Part shown: one piece after another, positions 1 to 10,200 of the stretch
How positions within the stretch are numbered: the first letter of the stretch is position 1
Layout: each line of letters opens with the position of its first letter
NCBI GenBank assembly: GCA_944391895.1
Contig: CALXVF010000007.1
Location: forward strand, 1-15,796
Direction: 5' to 3'
DNA from: an uncultured Clostridia bacterium
GTDB taxonomy: Bacteria; Bacillota; Clostridia; TANB77; CAG-508
Length of the DNA stretch: 15,796 nucleotides
Made by a program: the position numbers and the translations under genes
The notes under the pieces: generated by a model
Databases searched by the model: none
Told to the model about the DNA's origin: nothing
The model's input: only the letters and a program-made list of their open reading frames with translations

Positions 1-1
1 C

Positions 2-1258
2 AAAGAATATGGTAAAGAATTTTTTATTCATGGTAATAGAGGAAGAAAGCCTAAACATGCCTTAACTGATGAATTTAGAGATGAAATTGAAACACTTTAC
101 ACTTCTAAGTACTTCGATTGTACTTATACTCAATTTACTGAATATTTAGCTGAAAGAGAAAATATTTTCTTATCTGTGCCAGAAGTCGGGCAAATTCTTA
201 GAGAAAGATATATTCTATCTCCTAGATCTCGCAAAACTACTAAGAAAAACTTAAAGAAAAAATTACTTGCTGAAAAAGAAAAAGCTAAATCTAAAAAAGA
301 AATTGCTAAACTTCAGTCTAATATTGTTGCTGTTGAAGATGCTCATCCAAGACAACCTAGATGCATTTATTTCGGCGAAGAAATTCAAACTGATGCTTGT
401 ATTCATCTTTGGTTTGGTAACTTTAAAACTGCTCTTCATGCTGCTATAGACGACTCTACTGGTCATGTTGTTGCTGCATATTTTGATAATCAAGAAACTT
501 TAAATGGTTACTACAATATCTATTACCAAATACTTACTAAATACGGTATTCCCTACTTATTCAAGACTGACAAAAGAACTGTTTTTGAATACAACAAAAA
601 AGGTACTACCTCTGACGAAGATAATACCTTTACACAATTTGCTTATGCCTGCAACCAGTTAGGCACAAGTATTGAAACCAGTAGCACACCTGAATTTAAA
701 CCTCGTATTGAAAGGTTGTTTGAATCATTTCAATTAAGGCTAATACCTGAACTAAGATTAGCTAACATTACCACTATTGAAGAAGCTAACGCTTTTCTTC
801 CAGCTTTCTTAGACAAGTACAATTCAAAGTTTGCTCTATGTATTGATAATACCAAATCTGTCTTTGAAAAGCAACCTAGTTTACAAAAAATTAATTTAAC
901 TTTGGCTGTCTTGTCTCGCAGAACAGTTGATACTGGCCATTCTATTTATTTCAAGAAGAAACACTACAGAACAGTAAATTCAGTTGGTACACCAATATAT
1001 TTTGGAAAAGGAACTAAATGTATGGTAATTGAAGCATTTGACAAAAAATTGTATGCAACTATTGAAGATAGTATATTTGCACTAGAAGAAATTCCTGAAG
1101 TACAATCATTATCTGGAAATTTTGATGAAATATTACCAACGGAACCAAAGAAAATTTATATACCAAGAATGACACATCCATTTAAAAGAGAATCATTTGA
1201 GAAATTTGTTGCAAAGCAAATTGAAAAAATTCAAAAAGAACTTGAAAAAGTTTGTTAA
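2..1258 (+). CDS. ISNCY/IS1202-type DDE transposase, N-terminus outside window
   Basis: The frame is open from base 2, so 418 residues are visible and the true start lies upstream. Reading from the internal GTG at 176 would cut into the protein. The visible part opens with a basic FIHGNRGRKP stretch, typical of the end of the helix-turn-helix region in ISNCY transposases. A Lys-rich linker follows (visible residues about 75-105), then an RNase H-fold core. Candidate catalytic residues are Asp in QTDAC (392-394), Asp in FKTDK (569-571) and Glu in PRIERLFESFQLRL (710-712). It would cut and join the ends of its own element. There is no frameshift or internal stop, so the visible part looks intact. 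It is convergent with the regulator operon to its right and separated from it by a hairpin terminator. Family assignment is from remembered motifs; the exact IS name is unknown. Confidence 0.85.
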   Translation, partial: KEYGKEFFIHGNRGRKPKHALTDEFRDEIETLYTSKYFDCTYTQFTEYLAERENIFLSVPEVGQILRERYILSPRSRKTTKKNLKKKLLAEKEKAKSKKEIAKLQSNIVAVEDAHPRQPRCIYFGEEIQTDACIHLWFGNFKTALHAAIDDSTGHVVAAYFDNQETLNGYYNIYYQILTKYGIPYLFKTDKRTVFEYNKKGTTSDEDNTFTQFAYACNQLGTSIETSSTPEFKPRIERLFESFQLRLIPELRLANITTIEEANAFLPAFLDKYNSKFALCIDNTKSVFEKQPSLQKINLTLAVLSRRTVDTGHSIYFKKKHYRTVNSVGTPIYFGKGTKCMVIEAFDKKLYATIEDSIFALEEIPEVQSLSGNFDEILPTEPKKIYIPRMTHPFKRESFEKFVAKQIEKIQKELEKVC

Positions 1259-1261
1259 AAT

Positions 1262-1293
1262 TTAGCCCTAAAAACTAAATTTTTTAGGGCTAA
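1262..1293. terminator. Bidirectional hairpin terminator between transposase and HD-GYP operon
   Basis: TTAGCCCTAAAAA (1262-1274) pairs perfectly with TTTTTAGGGCTAA (1281-1293), a 13-bp stem with a 6-base loop, starting 3 bases after the transposase stop. On the plus strand it is followed by TGTTT. On the minus strand it is followed by ATTTT. It can therefore serve both convergent units, ending the NRPS-kinase-regulator transcript as well as the transposase transcript. Confidence 0.8.
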
Positions 1294-1307
1294 TGTTTAA
1301 AAAATTT

Positions 1308-1350
1308 TGGGACATTTTCACAAATCATTGACAATTGTGTGAAAAAATTG
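1308..1350. repeat. Imperfect inverted repeat, possible IS right end
   Basis: Between the terminator and the regulator stop codon, TTTTCACA (1315-1322) is the inverted copy of TGTGAAAA (1338-1345), with 15 bases between. The preceding TTGGGACA and the position just outside a transposase gene make this a candidate for the terminal region of the element. The left end is not in the window, so neither the matching terminal repeat nor a target duplication can be checked. Confidence 0.3.
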
Positions 1351-1371
1351 GAAGTAATTCGAACATAATTT

Positions 1372-2424
1372 TTATTGATATTTATCTTTTATTTCTTGAA
1401 TTTCGTCATAATGATTATCTATAATATCCAAAAATACTGTACCTATTTCAGGGTCGAATTGAGTGCCTAAATTTTTAAATATTTCTTCTCTAACAACTGG
1501 GGTTGGAAGGCTGTCTCTATAAACTCTACGAGAAGACATAGCATCAAAGGAATCTGCAACAGCTGCAATCCTTGCTATATAAGGAATATTTTCACCAGAT
1601 AAACCTTCTGGATAACCTCTACCATCAAATCTTTCATGATGATACTTAACAAAAGGTATTATATCCTTAAACATATCTGAATCACCTAAAATATCAACAC
1701 CTATCTGAGGATGTTTCTTAATTTCAGCATATTCTTCATCAGTAAGTTTACCGTTTTTTAATAAAATAGTATCAGGTATTCCAATTTTACCAACATCATG
1801 GAATAAACCACCAATTTTTAAAGTTTCAAGCTCAGTATCACTTAATTTTAAATATTTACCTAATAATACAGAATAAGCAGAAACTCTGTCTGAATGACCT
1901 CTAGTATATGAATCTTTAGCTTCAACAGTGGCTCTTAATGATTGTACAATATCTAAATAAGACTTTTTTAATTTGTCATTAGCATCTTCAAGTTGTAAGT
2001 TCATTTCACTAATAGTTTTTCTTTGCTCAATTGCTTTTAATCCTGATTCTATTAACAATAATAATTGATCAAAGTTATCACTTTTTTCGCAATATCCTTG
2101 AATATCTAATTGTTTAATAGTATCAAGAGGTGGAGCTAAATCCTTGTGTCCAGTAAGCAATAATATGTATAAATCCTTATCAAATTTTCTTATCTCAGCA
2201 ACTACTTGGTCTCCATGTAAAGGTGACATTATGAAGTCTAATAAAAGTAAATCATAATGGTTATTTTTTAATTCTTCTAATGCGTCTACTGGATTAGTAA
2301 ATGTTACTAGAGAGTATCCATTCCTTCTTAATACAACATTTAATGAATCTAGTATTCCTGGGTCGTCGTCAATAGCAATAATTTTATATGGAGAAGTTAC
2401 CACTTCTTGTATATATTTTCTCAT
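1372..2424 (-). CDS. Response regulator with HD-GYP output, probable cyclic-di-GMP phosphodiesterase
   Basis: A 350-residue protein of RpfG-like layout. Residues about 12-130 form a receiver domain with acidic residues D19-D21, phospho-acceptor D63 (LLLDF), T91 (LLLTGHKD) and K114. A helical linker (about 132-165) leads to an HD-GYP domain at about 165-350. That domain has H177, the metal-binding H209-D210 in FHDVGKIGIP, H238, H262-H263 and the signature HHERFDGRGYP (262-272). All the residues expected for an active enzyme appear present. Such enzymes hydrolyse cyclic-di-GMP in the cytoplasm when the receiver is phosphorylated. There is no DNA-binding domain, so output is through the second messenger rather than direct promoter control. 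The start has AGGAGG at 2430-2435, 5 bases upstream. It lies 33 bases after the kinase gene, its evident partner, at the end of the NRPS operon. Confidence 0.93.
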   Translation of the reverse strand: MRKYIQEVVTSPYKIIAIDDDPGILDSLNVVLRRNGYSLVTFTNPVDALEELKNNHYDLLLLDFIMSPLHGDQVVAEIRKFDKDLYILLLTGHKDLAPPLDTIKQLDIQGYCEKSDNFDQLLLLIESGLKAIEQRKTISEMNLQLEDANDKLKKSYLDIVQSLRATVEAKDSYTRGHSDRVSAYSVLLGKYLKLSDTELETLKIGGLFHDVGKIGIPDTILLKNGKLTDEEYAEIKKHPQIGVDILGDSDMFKDIIPFVKYHHERFDGRGYPEGLSGENIPYIARIAAVADSFDAMSSRRVYRDSLPTPVVREEIFKNLGTQFDPEIGTVFLDIIDNHYDEIQEIKDKYQ

Positions 2425-2429
2425 AAAAA

Positions 2430-2435
2430 CCTCCT
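2430..2435 (-). promoter_or_regulatory. Ribosome binding site of the HD-GYP regulator
   Basis: The minus strand reads AGGAGG five bases before the ATG at 2424, a near-ideal Shine-Dalgarno site that fixes this start codon. Confidence 0.85.
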
Positions 2436-2457
2436 AACACATAAATAAATTTCAAAA

Positions 2458-4269
2458 TTATTTCTTTGGCAAAATGATATTAAATCTTGTGCCTTTACCA
2501 ACTTCAGAAGAAAAATTAATATTCCCTTTAAAATGACCTTTTATAGTAGAATATGACATAAATAAACCTAGCCCTGTACCATTTTGACCTTTTGTAGTTA
2601 TCATCTGAGTAAACAACTTATCTTGTACTTCTTTAGGAATTCCAGAACCATAATCGACTATAGATATGATAATATTATTATCTTTTTCATCTACAATTAA
2701 ATCAATAGTTTGATTAGGCTTTCCATTGTATGCTTGTATAGCGTTAGAAATCAAATTATTTATAACTTGTACTAAACTATTAATATTTCCAAGCAAACTA
2801 ATAGATGAATCTATTTTATATTCTATATTCAAAGTAACTAGAGCATTTTTCAATTCATGTTTCATTAAAATATTCACTCTGTTTAAAAGTTCTTTTATAG
2901 TAAATACTATAGGTTTGTCATCATTCATGTTAACAGCCTGACCTTTAACAGCAGTTATAACATCTGACATATATGAATCATAAGTTCTTATTTTAGAAAC
3001 CCATGAATTCATATCTTGTGCGATTGCATGATGGTCTTCCTTAGTAACATCAGGATCATCAATAGATTTGTCGTATTCAGATATTAAATCTTCTAATCCA
3101 TCAGCAGCACCAGCAATTGACATTATTGGAGTCTTTAAATTGTGTGCTATACCTCCAACCATTTGACCTAGAGAAGCCAAACGCTCTCTTTCTAGAAGTG
3201 TATTTTGATTCCTTTCAAGAGTTCTCATATCTATTACGTGTTGAGTAATATCTTTAAATAAAATCAAAATACCAATACATTGATTATCTTCATAAATGCC
3301 ACTTATTTCAATGTTAAAATATCTTTCTTCATCTTTTAAAGATGCTTCTAATTTATATATTTTGTCAGTTTCTTGAACTTTTAACATATAATCTTTAAAA
3401 TTTGAAGTGTTTGAAACAATTTTTTGAGCAATATTTAGTTCAAAAATATCTTTTCCTATAAGACTATTCTTTTTAACATGAAAAATATTTTCAAAAGGTT
3501 TGTTACAATCAGAAATTATATAATCCTGATTTAAAACCAAATAAGAATCAGACATTTGGTCTACTACTCGTTTTAAAGCGATAGGTGCAACATTCAAAAA
3601 ATTATATCTAAGTATAGCAACTCCAAAAAATAAAATTGTAACAATAAATGAGATAGGGGTTGTATATATGTTTCCATTCAAAATCGCCATACAAACAACA
3701 TTTACAACTATAGGGACTAAAGTTCCTAAAACTATTAAAATTGACTGTTTTGATAAAAACGAAGAATTCTTTATAGATGTTATCAATAACATAATAATAT
3801 CTACTGCAAATAGTCCATAAGTATAAGCTGAATGTACATAGAAATATGGACCAAATACCGTTTCAGAGGTATTTACTGAATAATATTCATAAAATAAATG
3901 ATGAAAATCATTTGTCCATAATATAAGCATTGTAATTATTGGAATTATAAAAAAAAGTAAATACCACTTTTTAAATTCTATATGTTTCTTTATAAATATA
4001 TATGCTATAAAAAATAATGCAACTGGCGTTAGGACAACTGGTAGATAAATAAAATAATCAACATATATAGCCACATTAGGGGATATAAAATTAATAACTA
4101 ATATCTGTATCATAAGTCCAATGCACCAGAGCATCATACAGGTCATAGTTAGTTTAAAGGCAGTAACAAGCTGATTTTGCTTGCTACTACGCTTTCTTAT
4201 ATAATAAAATATAACTAATTCTGCAATAACTGTTACTCCTAATGCTATAAAATATCCTAAGTGTTGCAT
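2458..4269 (-). CDS. Membrane sensor histidine kinase (7TM input, PAS, HATPase)
   Basis: A 603-residue kinase. Residues 1-222 hold about seven hydrophobic helices (around 5-24, 36-60, 66-95, 102-119, 148-166, 176-196, 204-222), resembling the His-kinase N-terminal 7TM input domain. A PAS domain follows (about 234-345), then a dimerisation/phosphotransfer helix with H376 in GGIAHNLKTP. The ATPase domain has an N box (NNLISNA, 504-510), a G1 box (DYGSGIP, 539-545) and a G2 box (GTGLGLF, 564-570). It should autophosphorylate on H376 and pass phosphate to the HD-GYP regulator encoded 33 bases downstream. The residue after the His is Asn where many kinases have Glu or Asp. Its start lies 11 bases after the NRPS stop, with the RBS overlapping that stop, so translation is probably coupled. 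The ligand is unknown; a membrane-seated input encoded next to an NRPS suggests a small lipophilic molecule (inference). Confidence 0.92.
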   Translation of the reverse strand: MQHLGYFIALGVTVIAELVIFYYIRKRSSKQNQLVTAFKLTMTCMMLWCIGLMIQILVINFISPNVAIYVDYFIYLPVVLTPVALFFIAYIFIKKHIEFKKWYLLFFIIPIITMLILWTNDFHHLFYEYYSVNTSETVFGPYFYVHSAYTYGLFAVDIIMLLITSIKNSSFLSKQSILIVLGTLVPIVVNVVCMAILNGNIYTTPISFIVTILFFGVAILRYNFLNVAPIALKRVVDQMSDSYLVLNQDYIISDCNKPFENIFHVKKNSLIGKDIFELNIAQKIVSNTSNFKDYMLKVQETDKIYKLEASLKDEERYFNIEISGIYEDNQCIGILILFKDITQHVIDMRTLERNQNTLLERERLASLGQMVGGIAHNLKTPIMSIAGAADGLEDLISEYDKSIDDPDVTKEDHHAIAQDMNSWVSKIRTYDSYMSDVITAVKGQAVNMNDDKPIVFTIKELLNRVNILMKHELKNALVTLNIEYKIDSSISLLGNINSLVQVINNLISNAIQAYNGKPNQTIDLIVDEKDNNIIISIVDYGSGIPKEVQDKLFTQMITTKGQNGTGLGLFMSYSTIKGHFKGNINFSSEVGKGTRFNIILPKK

Positions 4270-4275
4270 ATATTA

Positions 4276-4281
4276 CCTCCT
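4276..4281 (-). promoter_or_regulatory. Kinase ribosome binding site merged with the NRPS stop codon
   Basis: On the minus strand the NRPS stop TGA (4283-4281) runs into TGAGGAGG, and the kinase ATG follows 6 bases after AGGAGG. Ribosomes ending on the NRPS are placed at the kinase start. This supports one transcript and translational coupling between product synthesis and the kinase. Confidence 0.85.
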
Positions 4282-7200
4282 CATAAGTTTTTCAATATTT
4301 TTGCAATATACTCTTTTGTAATCTCTGGCCAATAGAAATCGGCTTTATCTAAAAATTTTAATGTAAATTTATTAGTAACTTTCAAATTAGTTTTATACAC
4401 TAAATTTTTATTTTTATCAAGGTCATTTAATAAAACACTGACCTTATCTGAATCATTACTATTAAATAATAATTTATTTAAGTCTCTTTTAAACATTTTA
4501 TCATCAACAACATTCATAATAATTCCCAATTCATTTAAATATGTAATAAACTTATTTATATATAAGTGATTAGAATTATATAAATGAAGTACTGACATTG
4601 GATATGTATAATATCTCATACAAATAACAATTGACTCAGCAACTTTATCAACCGGGCTAAATTCAATATAATCATTCATTATAGATGATGGTATTTCTTT
4701 TAAATACATAAATGCTTTAAGCCTATTTAAGAAAGCATTATCTGAACTATTATCTTGGAATTTACCATCAGAGTATCTATTAGTAATATTCCCTATTCTT
4801 AGCACAAGTCCTTTTAATTTATGCTTAGAAATTTCTTCTAATACATATTTTTCTGCTTCAAATTTACTTCTAACATATACATTATTAAGTGGTTGATTAA
4901 CAAATAAATTATTTTCACCAAAGTATACCCTTTTATTAGGATTGAAACTACTTGGGAGTGAAGTCATTGTGTTTCCAGAAACACTTATAGTTGAAGTTTG
5001 ATAAAATTCTTTATGGTAGGTTTCACAGAATTCCACCAAGTTTCTCACTCCGATAACATTTATTTTTTCAAAATCTGAGTAATTACCAAAATGCTTAACT
5101 GAAGCGGCACAGTTAACTACACAAGAAACTTCATTACCTAAAAATTCATATATTTCGTTAGAAGTGTTAAAATTATCTAATGTAATATCTCCAGCTATAA
5201 CGAATAGTCTGCTACCAAATAAGTTACTTAAGTCACTACCAAAATAATATTGGAACTTACGTTTTAACTTATTTTCTGGAGAGGTACTAGGGTCTTTACG
5301 AATTAAACAATATATTTTTATATCATCTAATTTCAATAATTCTGCTAGAACGTGAATTCCCAAAAATCCAGTTGCACCAACAAGTAAAACATTTTTAATA
5401 GTTTTTTGTCTTAGTTTTAAAGCTCTAAAAGTAGAATTTTGAGCTAGAAGTTTATTAATTGCTTTAAAATCTTGTTTTTTATAAATAGGAGATGAATTTT
5501 CTTTCTCGCTGTTTTGTATAAAAGCTGCTAAATCACGAATTGTATTATTTTTAAAAATATCTCCATAATTTACATTATAGTTGTGTTTCATTAGTTCAAC
5601 TTGCATTTTTAATGCAAATAATGAGTCTCCACCTATATCAAAGAAATTATCATCAATACTAATTTCATCAATAGATAAAATAGACTTCCAAATATTTAAG
5701 ATTGTGTTTTGTAATTCATTTTCAGGAGCAATTATTTCTTTAGCTTTGAAAACTGGATCTGGCAAAGCTTTTCTATCTATTTTTCCATTAGGTGTATATT
5801 TAAAGGTTTCTATTTGTAACAAATATGCTGGAACCATGTAATTAGGTAGCTTTTTAGCTAGTGACTTCTTTAATGTAGAGTAAGCCACTCTTCCATCTGC
5901 TACAAAATATCCACATAAAATATCTCTGTTATTTATTTTTTTGACAGTAACAACAGCATCCTTTACTCCAGGATATGCACAAATTGAACTTTCTATTTCT
6001 CCAAGTTCGATTCTAAGTCCTCTAACTTTAACTTGGAAATCAGATCTACCTAAACATTCTAACTCTCCATTAGGAAGTAATTTAACCAGGTCACCAGAAT
6101 TATATATCCTTTCACCATTATAATTTAAGTATCTTTTAGCAGTAAGTTTAGGATTATTCATATATCCAATAGATACACCGTCTCCACCAATATAAAGCAT
6201 TCCAGGAACATTATAAGGTACAAAATTCATATCATTATCTAAAACAAATACATGAGTATTTGCAATAGGAGTTCCTATAGTAACTTCTTTTGAGTTAGTT
6301 AATTCTTTTAAAGTTGAGCCCACTGTAGTTTCTGTTGGACCGTACATATTAAATATTCTTGCAGGAGATACTTTCCTAATACTATTCAATAAATCAAGAG
6401 GGAAAGGTTCTCCAGCTAATGAAATTACTTCTAAATGTTTTAAATAATCTAAATTGTCTGTCATAAGAAGTTTAAATTTAGAAGGTGTTGTTTGAATAAT
6501 TTGAACCCCATTTTTTAAACAAAGCTTATTTAAAAGTATAGGGTTATTTTGCTCTTCATTACTTGCCATTACTACTTTCATTCCAGTACATAATGGAAGT
6601 AGACTTTCAAATACAAATATATCAAAACACATAGTTGTAATAGATACTACCGTTTTATTCTCTAAAGGCATTCTATCACACATTCCATATATAAAGTTGA
6701 CGACACTTGATTGTTTTAGCATAACTCCTTTAGGTTTACCTGTTGAACCAGAAGTGTAAATCATATAAGAAATATCATCTGGAGTTTGATCTGTATCAAA
6801 TTGTTTATATTCTTTATAAATACTGTCATCATCAACTAAAACTGCTGAAACAGGGCACATATCTTTGTATTTTTCTTCTGTTAAAATAACTTTAACTTCA
6901 CTATCTTCTATAATATACTTAATTCTATCTTCAGGGTATGTAGGATCAATAGGTAAATATCCTGAACCAGCTTTCAATGCTGCTAACATTGAAACAATAA
7001 GGTTAGAAGATCTATCCATCATTATACCCATAACATCACTTTTTCCTAAAGTTATTAAGTAATTAGCTAATTTATTAACTTTAATTTCTAATTCTTTATA
7101 AGTATATTTTTTATCACCAAAAACTAAAGCTGTTTTATTTGGAGTTAATGCTACTTGCTTTTCAAAAAGGTCAATAATTCTTAAATCTTCAGGATAGTCT

Positions 7201-10200
7201 AAAGTAGGATAAATGTATGGAATTTCAGATAACATATTAATTTTTGAAATCTGAATATCTACATTCTCGATAACTGCACTCACAATATTAATGTAACAAT
7301 TAAGTAATGTCTCCATGAACTCTTTACCATATAATTTAGTACAATATTCCAATCTTAAATCAAAACTTTGATTATTAGGAGTTATCTCCAATGAAAAGTC
7401 AAATTTTGAAGTATTGTTTTTGGGTATAACATAATCAACTTTAATGTCTCCAATTTTAAACTCTGGTCTACCGCCACTTTCATATATGAACATGACATCA
7501 AACATAGGGTTTCTACTGTTATCTCTAGTTACATTAAGTTCTTTTACAAGTTCATCAAATGGATAAGTTTGATGGTTGAAAGAATTTAAACAATTATTCT
7601 TTACTATAGATAGAAAGTCAGAAAATCTATTTGTTGATTGTATATTTTGTTTTAAAGGTAAAGTATTTACAAACATACCTATAATGTTTTCAAGCCTAGG
7701 ATTATTCCTTCCAACAACAGGAGTTCCAACAATAATGTCATTTTGCATTGTGTATTTATATAGTAAAACATAAAAACATGAAAGTAGGAACATATATGGT
7801 GTTATATTAAACGTCTTACATAAATCATTTATCTGCGCTACATTAGTTAATTTAGAATATATATTATCTCCCTCAAAAGATTTTGTACTTGTACGCTCAA
7901 ATTCAGTAGGCATATTTAATAAAGGAATACCATTTGTAAATTGTGATGTCCAAAATTCTTTGTCATCTTCAGTTATATTTTCCGACAAAGCATAGTCAAT
8001 GTAATCTATTTCTTGTTCTTTTAATTCTTTTCCATTATATAAATCACATAATTCTTTTGCAAAAATATTAATAGAAGAACCATCACAAATTATGTGGTGA
8101 ATATCTAGTTGTAATAAATATTTTCCATCATAACTATCTAATTCAGCATGAATAAGAGGTGCCTTAGATAAATCAAAAGGCGTAATAAAATCCTCATTTT
8201 TATAATCTTTTATAGGCAATTTAAAATCTACATGGTCTACTAATTTTTGATAAACATCACTATCCTGCAAAACAAAATATGTTTTAAAAGCATCATGGCT
8301 ATTTAATATTTTTGAAATGCAGTTTTCTAATTTGTCTAAATCAGGTTTAGTTTTAAATAAAATTCCAAAAGGTGTATTATAAGCTAAATTATTGTTTTCC
8401 ATATTTACAGTATAGTAAATTCTTCTTTGAGCTGAAGTAACTGGATAAAATTCAGCTTGCTTACGCTTTTGAATTATGTCAGTTTTTTCAACATCTAAAG
8501 TATCTAAGAATTTCGCTAAATCAGCAATAGTAGAGTGATTATAAACATCCTGAATATTGATTTTAATATTCATACTACTATATATTTCTGAAACCAATCT
8601 AATGGTTTCTAAAGAATCAGCGCCTAAATCAAAGAAACTAATATTAGCTCCAATTTGTTTTTGCTCAAATATTTTTTTCCAAATCACTTCAAGTTTCTTC
8701 TCTGTTTCAGAAGAACAAGGTACAAACTTAGATTTATCTACAACAATTTCTGGTAAGTTTTTAGTATCGATTTTTCCATTAATAGTAATAGGGAAAGAAT
8801 CTACAAAAACTATATGTGTAGGAACCATATACTTAGGCAATTTTTTAGATAATGATTCTTTCACAGATTTCTCAGATATTTTAGCATCAGTTTTCACATA
8901 AGAACATATGCAGTCAATGTCATTTACCTTTTTTATAATAGTAATAGCATTAGATACTTCTGGCAACTGAACTAATTTATTGGTAATTTCATCTAATTCT
9001 ATACGCAATCCGTGCAACTTTATTTGATTATCTTTTCGGCCTAAGTAAATTAATTCACCTGAGTCAGAAAGAATTCCCATATCTCCAGTATGATATGTAC
9101 CGTTAAAATCATATTTGCCTAGATATCCCTTGCCGACACCATCACCTTCAATAACAATTTCTCCAGGATATCCAATAGGAAGTATGTTATTATCTTTATT
9201 CTTGATAAAAATTCTTGTATTTAAATTAGGTTTACCAATAGTAATATTTTCATCAACCACTAGTTTATCTGATGCACAGGCACTACATTCAGAAGGGCCA
9301 TATCCATTATGAATTGCAGCTGACGTAGCTTGTCTTAATTTCTTAAATAGAACAGGTTTAAATACTTCTCCACCTAATTGAAGAACTTTTACATTCCTTA
9401 AACAGTCTGGTATGTCTAGTAATAGATTTATTTTAGAAGGTGTACTTAAAATAAAATCTACATTATATTTTTTAATAAGTTTGCTTGTAAAAGCAGGAAC
9501 TGTTTGTTCATTTTCGTCAGCTAAAATAACAGTTTTTCCATCAAGAATAGAGACAAAATTTTCAACAATAAACATGTCAAATGCAACTGTACTAGTGCTT
9601 AAAAAATTGTTACAGTCAGATGTATGAAGCAATTCTCTATAACTGTAAAATAAATTTATTATGCCTAAACGTTTTAAAACTACTCCCTTAGGTTTACCTG
9701 TGGAACCTGAAGTATAAATTACACAAAAGTTGTCATCATTAGAAGTTTCAATATCGGGCAAATTGGTACTGTAGTATTTTATTGTATCCAAATTGTATGA
9801 TTTATAATTTAAATACAAATTGGTGATTACAAATTTTGCTTTGGAATTTTCAAGCATATATTGAATTCTGTCTTCTGGCAAAGAAGGGTCTATTAACATA
9901 TATGTTGCGCCAGCTTTAAGAACACCCCAAATAGAAGGAAGTATGTCTAAGCTACGATGAAACATAATTCCAATAACATCGTTCTTTTCAACGCCTTTAC
10001 TTAAAAGAAAGTTAGCGGTTTTGTTAGATTTTTCTTCTAATTCTTCATAAGAAAGAGAAACATCTTTAAAAATAATAGCATCTTTCTCTGGAAAGTTTTT
10101 TACTTGTTTTTCAAGTAAATCAACAATTGTTTCCTCTTTGTTATAATCAAAATTTGTATTATTAAAATTATCAATCTTAATTTTATCTTCATCTATAGTA

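Noticed and set aside
176..178. GTG at 176 as the transposase start
   Set aside because: The frame is open to the window edge and residues upstream fit the transposase N-terminal region, so this is an internal codon.
5581..9627. Several plus-strand open frames of 60-114 codons across the NRPS gene
   Set aside because: They lie opposite a continuous 2398-residue gene with all its motifs, lack convincing ribosome binding sites, and read as the low-complexity shadow of AT-rich coding DNA.
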